Positions 33,717 to 44,856 of a stretch of DNA of 64,000 bases are shown here, piece by piece (positions within the stretch are counted from its first letter, which is position 1; each line of letters begins with the position of its first letter). The position numbers and the translations under genes are program-made. The notes beneath the pieces were generated by a model. The model saw only the letters and a program-made list of their open reading frames with translations. It ran no database searches and was not told the DNA's origin. This DNA is from JAOPZW01 sp963789015 (GTDB taxonomy: Bacteria > Actinomycetota > Thermoleophilia > Solirubrobacterales > Solirubrobacteraceae): positions 2,542,001-2,606,000 of the forward strand of contig CAWBIU010000001.1 of NCBI GenBank assembly GCA_963789015.1, written 5' to 3'.

Positions 33717-34679
33717 CTAGCTCCACAGCGTCACGTAGGTCGTCGGGCGGAAGCGCCCGGCCGGCACCCCGGCGCCGCCCGACAGCATCGCCTGCACCGC
33801 CTCGGGCGTGCTCACGAAGCGCAGCAGCGACCACGCCGTCGGCGTGCGCCGGTCGGCGCTCAGCGCGGTCGCGTGCCAGAGGCCCTCGACCGGCGTCTCG
33901 CGCACGTCCAGGCGCGCCAGCGCCCCTCGGCGCAGCGCCCCGACGACCGTGTGCGCGATGGCGAGCATGATGCCCTGGCCGGCCTCGACGGCGCCCAGCG
34001 CGGCGGCATCGCTGGCGTAGGCGCGGACCTCGCGCGGTGTGATCCGGTGGGCGGCCAGGAAGTCGCCGACCGGCGTGTCCGGGCCCGCGCCGGACGGCCC
34101 GACGAGCCAGCGCTCGGTGCCCAGGACGCCCGGCGCCAGGCCGTGCGCGCCGGCCAGGCGGTGCTCGCGCCCGGCGACGACGACGAGCCGATAGCGCAGG
34201 AACGGGACCGACTCGAGCCCGCCGGCGTCGGCGGCCGGCCGCGGCCCGAGGACGACGTCGGCGCGGCGATCGGCCAGCAGCGCCCCGAAGCTGCCCGCGG
34301 GCTCGACCTCGACCGTGGCCTCGATGTGCGGCGTGCGGCGGCGGAAGGCGTCGATGAGCGGCCCGGCGACGTGCTCGGAGACCGTCGTCGTCGCCGCGAT
34401 GCGCAGCAGCGGCGCCTCGCCGCGCGACTCGCGCACGGCGCGGCGCGCCTGGTCGGCGATCCCCACGATCTCGGCCGCCGCGCCGGCCAGCCGCTGGCCG
34501 CCCGGCGTGAGGACGATCCCGTTCCCGCCGCGCACGAACAGCTCGTCGCCGAGGTCGTTGCGCAGCGCCTTGACCGCCTCGGACACGGCCGGCTCGCTCA
34601 CGCCGAGTGCGAGCGCGGCCGCCTTGACCGAGCCGAGGCGGGCGACGGTGGCGAAGGAGCGCAGCTGTCCGAGGGTCAT
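33717..34679 (-). CDS. LysR-family regulator divergent from the cox cluster
   Basis: A 320-residue LysR regulator: helix-turn-helix LGQLRSFATVARLGSVKAAALALGVSEPAVSEAVKALR in residues 3-40, then an effector-binding domain (IAATTTVSEHVAGPLIDAFRRRTP). ATG 34679 is chosen because the winged-helix domain begins at once; longer upstream starts would cross the intergenic palindrome. It is divergent from coxM with a 22-base inverted repeat between them, the normal arrangement for a LysR activator of the adjacent operon, so it is the likely regulator of CO dehydrogenase. Confidence 0.92.
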   Translation of the reverse strand: MTLGQLRSFATVARLGSVKAAALALGVSEPAVSEAVKALRNDLGDELFVRGGNGIVLTPGGQRLAGAAAEIVGIADQARRAVRESRGEAPLLRIAATTTVSEHVAGPLIDAFRRRTPHIEATVEVEPAGSFGALLADRRADVVLGPRPAADAGGLESVPFLRYRLVVVAGREHRLAGAHGLAPGVLGTERWLVGPSGAGPDTPVGDFLAAHRITPREVRAYASDAAALGAVEAGQGIMLAIAHTVVGALRRGALARLDVRETPVEGLWHATALSADRRTPTAWSLLRFVSTPEAVQAMLSGGAGVPAGRFRPTTYVTLWS

Positions 34680-34696
34680 GTGATGGCGGTCACGGG

Positions 34697-34718
34697 CTCT
34701 TAAGTGAACACCTAAGAG
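34697..34718. promoter_or_regulatory. 22-base palindrome, probable LysR binding site of the cox promoter
   Basis: CTCTTAAGTG-AA-CACCTAAGAG is an inverted repeat with 9 of 10 arm pairs complementary and contains a T-N11-A core typical of LysR sites. A -35-like TTGACC follows at 34723-34728 on the coxM side; the -10 is weak, as expected of an activated promoter. Confidence 0.7.
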
Positions 34719-34788
34719 GGGGTTGACCGGACCATTGCAGGGTGACAACGTCGCCGGCAAGGGAAGCCGGCAAGGCGGGAGGAGACAC

Positions 34789-35664
34789 GTGCAGGTACCT
34801 GCACCATTCGAGTACGAACGCGCGACGAGCGTCGACCATGCGCTCTCGCTGCTGCAGCGGCTCGGGCCGGAGGCACGGATCATCGCCGGGGGCCACAGCC
34901 TCCTGCCGATGATGAAGCTGCGGCTCGCCGCGCCCGAGTACCTCATCGACATCAACGACCTCGGCGACCTGTCCTACATCACCGAGGAGAGCGGCGAGAT
35001 CCGGATCGGCGCCATGACGCGCCACCGCGAGCTGCTCGAGTCGCCGCTGCTCGGCGAGCGCCTCCCGATCATCACCGACGCCGAGGAGGTCATCGCCGAC
35101 CCGGTGGTCCGCAACCGCGGGACGATCGGCGGCGCGCTGTGCCAGGCCGACCCGGCCGAGGACCTGTCGTCGGTGTGCGCCGCGGCCCACGCCTCGGTCG
35201 TCATCCGCGGCGCGCAGGGCGACCGCGTCCTGAGCATGGCCGACTTCCACCGCGGGCCGTACGAGACCGCGGTCGGCGAGGGCGAGATGCTCGTCGAGAT
35301 CCGCTTCCCGGTCGGCGCCCACGGCGGCAGCGCCTACGAGAAGGTCGAACGACGCCGCGGCGACTGGGCCGTGGCCGCCGCCGGCGCCGCGATCTGGATG
35401 GACGACGGCACGATCGGTCAGGCCGGCGTGGCGCTGACCGCGGTCGGCGCCCACGAGGTCACCGTCCCGGCCGCCGAGCAGGCGCTCGCCGGTCAGACGC
35501 CGTCGGAGGAGCTGTTCGCCAGGGCCGGCGACCTCGCCGCCGAGGCGTGCACGCCGGTCGACGACCAGCGCGGCTCGGTGGCCTACAAGCGCCACCTGGC
35601 ACGCGAGCTCACGATGAGGGCCCTGCGCCGCGCGGCGAGCCGCGCCCTGGCCCGCAATACCTAG
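34789..35664 (+). CDS. coxM: CO dehydrogenase medium (FAD) subunit
   Basis: A 291-residue flavoprotein subunit. FAD motifs are AGGHSLLPMMKLRLAAPE (AGGHS is typical of CoxM) and the TIGG loop in NRGTIGGALCQADPAEDL. GTG 34789 follows GGAGGAG at 34778-34784. It transfers electrons from the CoxS iron-sulfur clusters to the respiratory chain. It is the first gene of a long co-directional cluster (34789-42858) in the M-S-L order characteristic of form I CO dehydrogenase. Confidence 0.94.
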   Translation: MQVPAPFEYERATSVDHALSLLQRLGPEARIIAGGHSLLPMMKLRLAAPEYLIDINDLGDLSYITEESGEIRIGAMTRHRELLESPLLGERLPIITDAEEVIADPVVRNRGTIGGALCQADPAEDLSSVCAAAHASVVIRGAQGDRVLSMADFHRGPYETAVGEGEMLVEIRFPVGAHGGSAYEKVERRRGDWAVAAAGAAIWMDDGTIGQAGVALTAVGAHEVTVPAAEQALAGQTPSEELFARAGDLAAEACTPVDDQRGSVAYKRHLARELTMRALRRAASRALARNT

Positions 35665-35681
35665 AGGCCGAGGGGACACGG

Positions 35682-36187
35682 ATGCAAGTCACCATGACGA
35701 TCAACGGCGACGAGGTCACGCGCGACGTCGAGCCGCGCCTGCTGCTCGTGCACTTCCTGCGCGACCACCTCGGCCTGACCGGCACCCACTGGGGCTGCGA
35801 CACGAGCAACTGCGGCGTGTGCGTCGTGCTCATGGACGGCGAGCCGGTGAAGTCGTGCACCGTGCTCGCGGCGATGGCCTCGGGCCACGAGATCCTCACC
35901 GTCGAGGGGCTCGAGGTCGACGGCACGCTCGATCCCGTGCAGGAGGGCTTCATGGAGTGCCACGGCCTGCAGTGCGGGTTCTGCACCCCGGGCATGATGC
36001 TCACCGCCAAGGCGCTGCTGGAGCGCAATCCCGATCCCTCCGAGATGGAGATCCGCGAGGCGATCACCGGGCAGATCTGCCGCTGTACCGGCTACTCGAC
36101 CATCGTCCGCTCGATCCGCTGGGCCGCCGAGCACCAGCCGGCGGGCGCGGACAGGATCGCGGAGTCACGCGAGGAGGTGACGGGCTG

Positions 36188-36188
<1 letters not shown>
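35682..36188 (+). CDS. coxS: CO dehydrogenase small ([2Fe-2S]) subunit
   Basis: A 168-residue subunit with two [2Fe-2S] clusters: Cys39, Cys44, Cys47 and Cys59 (GCDTSNCGVC, a form typical of CoxS) and the C-terminal motifs QCGFCTPG and CRCTGYSTI. GAGGGG precedes ATG 35682. The stop overlaps the coxL start by one base (TGATG). Confidence 0.95.
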
Positions 36189-38556
<2,368 letters not shown>

Positions 38557-38557
<1 letters not shown>

Positions 38558-39438
38558 TGCGCCCCGCCCTCGAGGCCCGCGCCACGGCGCTGGACGCCGA
38601 GCGAGCCGCCTACGTGGTGGCGACGGTCGTGCGCCGCCAGCGCCCGGCGAGCGTCCGCGCCGGTGACGCGGCGATCGTGCTCGCCGACGGGACGATCGAG
38701 GGCTTCGTGGGCGGCACGTGCGCGGAGGCGTCGGTGCGCCTGCACGCCCTGCGCGCGATGGAGACGGGTGACCCGCTGCTTTTGCGGATCGTCCCCGCCG
38801 AGACCGCCGACGGTGACGGCGACGGCGCCGGCGAGGCCGAGGGCGCGGTCACGGTGGCCAACCCTTGCCTGTCGGGCGGCGCGCTGGAGCTGTTCCTCGA
38901 GCCGCACCTGCCCGCTCCGCGCGTCGTCGTGCTCGGCGACACGCCGGTCGCATCGGCGCTCGCCGACTTCGGCGAGCGGGTCGGGCTCGCCGTCGAGCAC
39001 GGCGAGCCGGACGAGGGCGACCTCGCGCTCGTCGTCGCCTCGCACGGGCGCGACGAGGAGGCGGCGCTCGCGCGCGCCCTGCACGAGGGCGTCGCCTACG
39101 TCGGGCTGGTGGCCAGCCGCCGCCGCGGCGCGGCGGTGCTTGCCGCCCTCGACGTCTCCGACGAGCTGCGCGAGCGCGTCCACACGCCCGCCGGGCTGGA
39201 CATCGGCGCGCACAGCGCCGAGGAGATCGCCGTGTCGATCCTCGCCCAGCTCATCGCGGTGCGCCGGCGCGTCCTCGCGCCGCCGGCCCCGCAGGCAGCG
39301 GTCGACCCGGTCTGCGGCATGGAGGTCGCGGTCACGCCGGACACGCCCCGGATCGAGCACGGCGGCGACGTCGCCTACTTCTGCTGCGAGGGCTGTCGCG
39401 ACACGTTCGCCGCCGGCCGGGTGGGCCATGGCGGGTGA
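38557..39438 (+). CDS. XdhC/CoxF-family molybdenum cofactor insertion factor fused to a YHS domain
   Basis: A 293-residue protein. Residues about 1-250 are XdhC-like: an N-terminal XdhC/CoxI domain (AYVVATVVRRQRPASVRAGD, GFVGGTCAEASVR) and a Rossmann-type C-terminal domain (VVVLGDTPVASALADF, VGLVASRRRGAAVL). XdhC proteins sulfurate and insert the Mo cofactor into xanthine dehydrogenase-type enzymes. Residues about 255-290 add a YHS metal-binding domain, DPVCGMEVAV and VAYFCCEGCRDTF, common in copper-handling proteins; in a CO dehydrogenase operon this could help handle the Cu of the Mo-S-Cu site (inference). ATG 38557 overlaps the coxL stop. Confidence 0.88.
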
Positions 39439-40009
39439 GCCGTTCGTCACCGGCCTCGTGCTCGCCGCCGGCGGCTCATCGCGCCTCGGGCGCCCGAAGC
39501 AGCTGCTGCCCTTCGGCGACGCGACGTTGCTCGACCACACGGTGTCGACGGCTCGTGCCTGCGCCTTCGACCAGCTCGTCGTCGCCGTCGGCGGCTCGGC
39601 CGGCGCCGTGCGGGCGCAGGTCGACCTGTCCGGCGCGGAGGTCGTCGTCAACGACGCCTACGGCGAGGGCTGCTCGTCGTCGATCGCCGCCGCGATGGCC
39701 GCGCTGGACTCGCGCGCCGACCTGCTCGTGCTGCTCCTCGGCGACCAGCCGGGGATCAACGCCGCGACCGTCGCGGCGCTGGTCGCCGGACGCGGCGAGG
39801 CGCCGCTCGCGGTGTGCCGCTACGCGGACGGGCTCGGCCATCCGTTCGCCTTCGCCCAGCCGCTGTTCCGCACGCTGCGCACGCTGCGCGGCGACAAGGC
39901 CGTCTGGAAGCTCGTCGCCGCCGGCGGCGACGCCGTCGCGCACGTGCCGGTCGACGGGCCGGTCCCCATCGACGTCGACACCTGGGCCGACTACGAGGCC
40001 GTGACGTGA
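39428..40009 (+). CDS. MobA/MocA-like molybdenum cofactor nucleotidyltransferase
   Basis: A 193-residue NTP-transferase domain protein: LVLAAGGSSRLGRPKQLLPFG (nucleotide-binding loop) and LLLGDQPGINAATV (metal site). MocA-type enzymes add CMP to molybdopterin, giving the cytosine dinucleotide form that CO dehydrogenases use. The start overlaps the previous gene by 11 bases and its stop overlaps coxD as GTGA, so it serves the CoxL made from the same transcript. Confidence 0.9.
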   Translation: MAGEPFVTGLVLAAGGSSRLGRPKQLLPFGDATLLDHTVSTARACAFDQLVVAVGGSAGAVRAQVDLSGAEVVVNDAYGEGCSSSIAAAMAALDSRADLLVLLLGDQPGINAATVAALVAGRGEAPLAVCRYADGLGHPFAFAQPLFRTLRTLRGDKAVWKLVAAGGDAVAHVPVDGPVPIDVDTWADYEAVT

Positions 40010-40920
40010 GCCGTGCGGCCCGCCCGGGGGCCGCCGCCGCGGTGCGCTCGCTGGTCCCCGACGTCGACGGCCTCGCGGCGCGCCTGGACGAGCTCGACTA
40101 CCTGGCCGACGAGGGCCTGGCGACGGCGCTGTTCCTCGCGCTGCGCCTACCCCAGCCGCTGCTGCTGGAGGGGGAGGCGGGCGTGGGCAAGACCGAGGCG
40201 GCCAAGGCGCTCGCCGCCGTCCTCGACACGCCGCTGATCCGCCTGCAGTGCTACGAGGGGATCGACGCCGCCGAGGCGCTGTACGAGTGGAACTACCCGC
40301 GCCAGCTGCTGCGGATCCGGCTCGCCGAGACGGCCGGCGGCGAGCTCGGCGAGGACGAGCTGTTCTCCGAGGAGTACCTCGTCCGCCGCCCGCTGCTGCG
40401 CGCGCTCGAGCATCCCGGGCCGCGGCCGGCCGTCCTGCTCATCGACGAGATCGACCGTGCCGACGACGACTTCGAGGCGTTCCTGCTCGAGCTGCTCGCC
40501 GAGGGCGCGGTCACCGTGCCCGAGCTCGGGACGATCCGCGCGACGCACCCGCCCGCGGTCGTGCTCACCTCCAACCGCACGCGCGACCTGCATGACGCGC
40601 TCAAGCGGCGCTGCCTCTATCACTGGATAGACTACCCGACGGCGCTGCGCGAGGCCGAGATCGTCCGCCGGCGCGTGCCCGGCACCGCCGAGGAGCTGGC
40701 GCTCGGGGTCAGCGCCGCCCTGGGGCGCCTGCGCGCCAGCGACGTGCGCAAGCCGCCGGGGATCGCCGAGGCGATCGACTGGGTCGCCGCCCTGGAGGAG
40801 CTCGGCCTGACCCGGCTCGACGCCGATGCCGCCGAGCGCACGCTCGGGTCCGTGCTCAAGGACCGCGAGGACCAGGAGCACGTGCGCGAACGCGGGCTGG
40901 GGTGGCTCGTCCATGGCTGA
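40006..40920 (+). CDS. coxD: MoxR-type AAA+ ATPase, CoxD
   Basis: A 304-residue AAA+ ATPase: Walker A GEAGVGKTEAA, Walker B VLLIDEIDRADDDFEAF, sensor 1 VLTSNRTRDLHDALKRRC. CoxD in Oligotropha is needed to assemble the Mo-S-Cu centre, and MoxR ATPases work with a VWA partner, encoded next. The GTG start overlaps the upstream stop and its stop overlaps coxE by 8 bases. Confidence 0.93.
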   Translation: MSRAARPGAAAAVRSLVPDVDGLAARLDELDYLADEGLATALFLALRLPQPLLLEGEAGVGKTEAAKALAAVLDTPLIRLQCYEGIDAAEALYEWNYPRQLLRIRLAETAGGELGEDELFSEEYLVRRPLLRALEHPGPRPAVLLIDEIDRADDDFEAFLLELLAEGAVTVPELGTIRATHPPAVVLTSNRTRDLHDALKRRCLYHWIDYPTALREAEIVRRRVPGTAEELALGVSAALGRLRASDVRKPPGIAEAIDWVAALEELGLTRLDADAAERTLGSVLKDREDQEHVRERGLGWLVHG

Positions 40921-42082
40921 CGAGCCCGGCCTGCCCGAGCTCGCCGCCGCGTTCGGCCGGGCCCTGCGCGCCGCCGGCGTGCCGGTCACGCCCGAGCGCT
41001 CGGCGCGCTTCGCGCGAGCGGTGGCGCTCGCCCGTCCGGCCACGCGCGCCCGCCTGTACTGGATCGCCCGCGCGACGCTCGTCTCCGGGCAGGCCCACGT
41101 CGGCGCCTTCGACGCCGTCTTCGGGGTCGTCTTCGAGAACATGCGCGACCCCTCCGACAGCCGCGGTGAGAGGACCTCGCCGCCGCCCGCGCGGGCGCGC
41201 GCGGCCACGCCCCCCGGGCCGACGGGCCGTGGCGGCGGCGCGCCGGCGGGGGCGCTGCGCTTCGGCGACGAGGGCGTGTCCGTGCGCGAGAGCGACAGCG
41301 CGGAGGCGGCGGTCCTGGCCACGGCCAGCGCGCAGGAGCGCCTGCGCGGCGAGCGGCTCGAGCGGCTGGGCCCGGAGGAGCTCGAGCAGGCGCGGCGGCT
41401 GATCGCCGCGCTGCGCCTCGACCCGCCCGTGCGCCGCTCGCGGCGGGCGCGGCGCGGGCGCCGCGGCGAGCACGTCGACGTGCGGGCGACGCTGCGCCGG
41501 AGCATGCGCACCGGCGGCGACCCCGTGCGCATCGCGCGCCGCCGCCGGCGGCTGCGCCCGCGGCGCGTCGTCCTGCTGCTCGACGTGTCGGGCTCGATGG
41601 AGCCCTACGCGCGGGCGCTCGTCGCGCTGCTGCAGGGCGCCGTCGGCTCGCGCGCCGAGGCGTTCGTGTTCGCCACCCGGCTGACGCGGCTGACCGGCGC
41701 GCTGGCCACGCGCGACCCGCAGGCGGCGCTGGATCGCGCGCTGCAGGCCGCGCCGGACTGGTCGGGCGGCACGCGGATCGCCGAGGCGCTGCGCGCGTTC
41801 GTCGACGGTGTCGGGCGCCGCGGCCTGGCGCGCGGCGCGGTGATCGTGATCCTGTCCGACGGCTGGGAGCGCGACGATCCCGAGCGCGTCGGGCGCGAGA
41901 TGGCCCGCCTGCAACGTCTCGCCCACCGGATCGTCTGGGTCAACCCGCGCGCGGCCGCGTCCGGATACGCTCCCCTTGCAGGGGGGATGGCGGCCGCGCT
42001 GCCGTACTGCGACGCCTTCCTCAGTGGCCACAGCGTGGCCGCCCTCGACGAAGTCCTCGACGCGATCGGAGCCCCCCAGTGA
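40913..42082 (+). CDS. coxE: VWA-domain protein, CoxE
   Basis: A 389-residue protein with a C-terminal von Willebrand factor A domain. The metal-ion-dependent adhesion site DVSGSM is present (VVLLLDVSGSMEPYA), with Thr in SGGTRIAEAL and Asp in ILSDGWERDD, so it is a binding-competent MIDAS. The N-terminal half is helical with a low-complexity Arg/Pro/Gly-rich linker. It pairs with the CoxD ATPase in copper and sulfur insertion of the CO dehydrogenase. Confidence 0.93.
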   Translation: MADEPGLPELAAAFGRALRAAGVPVTPERSARFARAVALARPATRARLYWIARATLVSGQAHVGAFDAVFGVVFENMRDPSDSRGERTSPPPARARAATPPGPTGRGGGAPAGALRFGDEGVSVRESDSAEAAVLATASAQERLRGERLERLGPEELEQARRLIAALRLDPPVRRSRRARRGRRGEHVDVRATLRRSMRTGGDPVRIARRRRRLRPRRVVLLLDVSGSMEPYARALVALLQGAVGSRAEAFVFATRLTRLTGALATRDPQAALDRALQAAPDWSGGTRIAEALRAFVDGVGRRGLARGAVIVILSDGWERDDPERVGREMARLQRLAHRIVWVNPRAAASGYAPLAGGMAAALPYCDAFLSGHSVAALDEVLDAIGAPQ

Positions 42083-42858
42083 GATTCGAGAACACCTTCG
42101 ACGTCGACGCGCCGGTCGACGAGGTCTACTCCACCCTGCTCGACGTCGAGCGGGTCGCGCCCTGCGTGCCGGGGGCGGAGGTGATCGGCAAGACCGGTGA
42201 CGACGCCTACGAGGTGGCGATCAAGGTCAAGGTCGGTCCGATCTCGATGACCTACCGCGGGACGGTCGAGATCGTCGAGCGCCACCCCGAGGACCACAGC
42301 GCCGTCATGCGCGCCCGCGCCCGCGAGACGCGCGGCCAGGGCACGGCCGACGCGCGCGTGCAGATCGCGCTGACCGAGGGAGGCGGCAAGACCCACGGCA
42401 CGATCGTCTCCGACGTGCAGCTCGCGGGCCGCGCCGCGGCGATGGGACGCGGCGTCATCCAGGACGTGTCGGCCAAGATCGTCGACACGTTCGCCGAGAA
42501 CCTCGCGACGATGCTCGGCGGCGGGGGCGCACCCGCGCCGGCCGCGCAGACCCCGGCGCCCTCCGAGGCCGCTCCGCCGCCGCCCGGCGCCGCCCAGACG
42601 CCGCTGCCCGGCTCGGAGCACAGCCCGGCGCAGGCCGGCGCCACGGGCGCCGCGGCGGCGCCCGCGGGCGGGGCACCGAAGGCCGTCCCGCCACCCACCC
42701 CGCCGACGGCCACGCCGGCGCAGGAGAGCTCGCTCCCGGTGGGCAAGATCGTCGGCTCGGTGGTCGTCTCGCGGCTCAAGGATCCCCGCGTGATCGGGGG
42801 CGTCGTGGTCTCCGCCGTGGCGCTCCTGGCCGCTGTACGGTGGCGGCGAAACGGGTAG
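42079..42858 (+). CDS. coxG: CoxG, membrane-anchoring SRPBCC protein of CO dehydrogenase
   Basis: A 259-residue protein in three parts: an N-terminal CoxG/SRPBCC domain (NTFDVDAPVDEVYSTLLDVE, CVPGAEVIGKTGDD; residues 1-150), a Pro/Ala/Gly-rich disordered linker (about 150-220), and one C-terminal transmembrane helix (VIGGVVVSAVALLAAVRW) ending in RRNG. CoxG tethers CO dehydrogenase to the cell membrane, and the linker plus anchor visible here fit that role. GTG 42079 overlaps the coxE stop. It closes the cox cluster. Confidence 0.92.
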   Translation: MRFENTFDVDAPVDEVYSTLLDVERVAPCVPGAEVIGKTGDDAYEVAIKVKVGPISMTYRGTVEIVERHPEDHSAVMRARARETRGQGTADARVQIALTEGGGKTHGTIVSDVQLAGRAAAMGRGVIQDVSAKIVDTFAENLATMLGGGGAPAPAAQTPAPSEAAPPPPGAAQTPLPGSEHSPAQAGATGAAAAPAGGAPKAVPPPTPPTATPAQESSLPVGKIVGSVVVSRLKDPRVIGGVVVSAVALLAAVRWRRNG

Positions 42859-42861
42859 CCT
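42856..42861 (+). promoter_or_regulatory. Leaderless -10 of clpS
   Basis: TAGCCT ends 7 bases before GTG 42869; it lies at the end of coxG and separates clpS from the cox operon. Confidence 0.5.
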
Positions 42862-42868
42862 CGGAGGC

Positions 42869-43156
42869 GTGAGCCAGACCGTAGAGCTTCCGCGCGTCGA
42901 GGGGCCCGGGAGCGGCCTGGGTGGTGAATGGCGGGTCATCGTACGCAACGACGACCACAACACCTTCGACCATGTCGCCCATACCCTGGCCCGGTACATC
43001 CCAGGGCTGACGGTCGCCTCGGGCTACTCGTTCGCGGACCGCATCCACAACAGCGGGCAGGCCATCGTCTGGAGCGGGCAGAAGGAGCCCGCCGAGCTGT
43101 ACTGGGAGCAGCTCAAGGACGCCGGCCTGACCATGGCCCCGCTCGAACAGGGCTGA
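42869..43156 (+). CDS. clpS: ATP-dependent Clp protease adaptor ClpS
   Basis: A 95-residue N-end-rule adaptor. The substrate-binding core WRVIVRNDDHNTFDHVAHTL carries the conserved NDD(x)NT(F)xxV; the C-terminal half holds the GYSFADRIHNSGQAIVWSG segment. It hands substrates with destabilising N-termini to ClpAP/ClpCP; no clp ATPase is near. Confidence 0.95.
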   Translation: MSQTVELPRVEGPGSGLGGEWRVIVRNDDHNTFDHVAHTLARYIPGLTVASGYSFADRIHNSGQAIVWSGQKEPAELYWEQLKDAGLTMAPLEQG

Positions 43157-43174
43157 CGGCGGGCCGGAGGCCGC

Positions 43175-44830
43175 TTGGCACGCCTGCTGCTCGGCCCGCT
43201 GCTCCGGCACGTGGGCCACGAGGACGCGACCGTCTGGGTCAAGACCGACCGCCCCTGCGTCGTGGAGGTGCTCGGCTGCCGCGAGCGCACGTTCACGGTC
43301 GAGGGCCATCACTTCGCGCTCGTCCACGTCACGGGGCTGCCGCCCAAGGGGACGACGCCCTACGAGGTGCGCCTCGACGGCGACCGCGTGTGGCCGGTCG
43401 AGGACTCGCCGTGGCCGCCGCCGGTCATCAAGACGATCAGCGACGACCACGGGCTGCGCATCTGCTTCGGCTCGTGCCGCACGGCGCACCCCAACGAGCC
43501 CCCGTTCACGCTCACCAAGGACGAGGACCCGCAGGGCCGCGAGCACGACGCCCTGCGCGCCTTGGCGCTTCGCATGTGCCGCCAGGACCCCGACGAGTGG
43601 CCGCACCTGCTCCTGCTGCTCGGTGACCAGGTCTACGCCGACGAGGTCCCGCCCTCGACCGCCGAGTGGATCGCCGCGCGGCGCGACGTCAGCCAGCCGC
43701 CCGGAACGGAGGTCGCCGACTTCCAGGAGTACTGCCGGCTGTACGTCGACTCGTGGTCGGAGCCGGCGATCCGCTGGCTGCTGTCGACGGTGCCCTCGGC
43801 GATGATCTTCGACGACCACGACGTCCACGACGACTGGAACACGTCGATCGACTGGGTGAAGGAGATGCGCGCCACCGACTGGTGGCAGGACCGCATCGTC
43901 GGCGGCTTCATGTCGTACTGGATCCATCAGCACCTCGGGAACCTGCCGCCGGAGGACCGCATGGACGACGACGTCTACTGCGCGGTGCGCGACTGCGAGG
44001 GCGACGCCGGCCCGATCGTCCGCGAGTTCGCGGCCAAGGCCGACCGGGACGTGGCCGGCGCGCGCTGGAGCTACCGGCGCGACATCGGCCGCACGCGCGT
44101 CGTGATGATGGACTCGCGCGCCGGCCGCGTGCTGACCCCGGGGGAGCGATCGATGATCGACGCCGAGGAGTGGGACTGCATCGAGCGCTGGAGTGAGGGG
44201 TCGTTCGACCACCTGATCCTCGGCACGTCGCTGCCCGTCTTCCTGGGCCGCGGCATGCACTACCTCGAGGCCTGGAACGAGGCCGTCGCCGAGGGCGCGT
44301 GGGGGCGCCTGCCGGCGCGCCTGGCCGAGCGCCTGCGCCAGGGACTCGACCTCGAGCACTGGGCCGGCTTCGGGCGCTCGCTGCGCGCCCTGGAGGATCT
44401 GCTCGAGCGCATCGCCTCGGGCCGCCACGGTGACGCGCCGGGCACGGTGATCATGCTCTCGGGCGACGTGCACCACGCCTACCTCGCGCGTGCGCGCTTC
44501 CTCTCCGCCGAGCAGAGCGACGACGAGCTCAGCCCCGTCTACCAGGCGGTCTGCTCGCCATTCCGCAACCCGCTCAACGGCCACGAGCGGCGCGCCATCC
44601 ACATCGGCCTGTCGCGCCCGGGCGCGTTCATCGGGCGCCTGCTGGCGCGCGCCGCGGGCGTCGAGCCGGAGTCGTTGACCTGGACCATCGACGAGGGCCC
44701 GTGGTTCGACAACCAGGTCGCAACGTTGGATCTCGACGCCCGGCGGGCAACGATCGCGCTCGACAAGGCCGTCGGGCCCGGCGATCGTGATCCTTCGCTC
44801 GAGCGCGTAGGCGAACGACGGCTGTCGTGA
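43175..44830 (+). CDS. PhoD-like metallophosphatase
   Basis: A 551-residue PhoD-like enzyme with motifs ICFGSCRTAHP, LLLGDQVYADE, MIFDDHDVHDDWN and IMLSGDVHHAYLARA, which coordinate the dinuclear metal of calcineurin-like/PhoD phosphatases. TTG 43175 is taken as start because GGAGG at 43165-43169 precedes it and the fold begins at once (MARLLLGPLLRHVG). No Tat or Sec signal is visible, unlike secreted PhoD, so it may act inside the cell. The substrate is unknown. Confidence 0.9.
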   Translation: MARLLLGPLLRHVGHEDATVWVKTDRPCVVEVLGCRERTFTVEGHHFALVHVTGLPPKGTTPYEVRLDGDRVWPVEDSPWPPPVIKTISDDHGLRICFGSCRTAHPNEPPFTLTKDEDPQGREHDALRALALRMCRQDPDEWPHLLLLLGDQVYADEVPPSTAEWIAARRDVSQPPGTEVADFQEYCRLYVDSWSEPAIRWLLSTVPSAMIFDDHDVHDDWNTSIDWVKEMRATDWWQDRIVGGFMSYWIHQHLGNLPPEDRMDDDVYCAVRDCEGDAGPIVREFAAKADRDVAGARWSYRRDIGRTRVVMMDSRAGRVLTPGERSMIDAEEWDCIERWSEGSFDHLILGTSLPVFLGRGMHYLEAWNEAVAEGAWGRLPARLAERLRQGLDLEHWAGFGRSLRALEDLLERIASGRHGDAPGTVIMLSGDVHHAYLARARFLSAEQSDDELSPVYQAVCSPFRNPLNGHERRAIHIGLSRPGAFIGRLLARAAGVEPESLTWTIDEGPWFDNQVATLDLDARRATIALDKAVGPGDRDPSLERVGERRLS

Positions 44831-44844
44831 GCCGGGAACCCCGG

Positions 44845-44850
44845 TAGTCT
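44845..44850 (+). promoter_or_regulatory. Leaderless -10 of the sigma factor gene
   Basis: TAGTCT ends 6 bases before ATG 44857. Confidence 0.5.
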
Positions 44851-44856
44851 CGCCGG

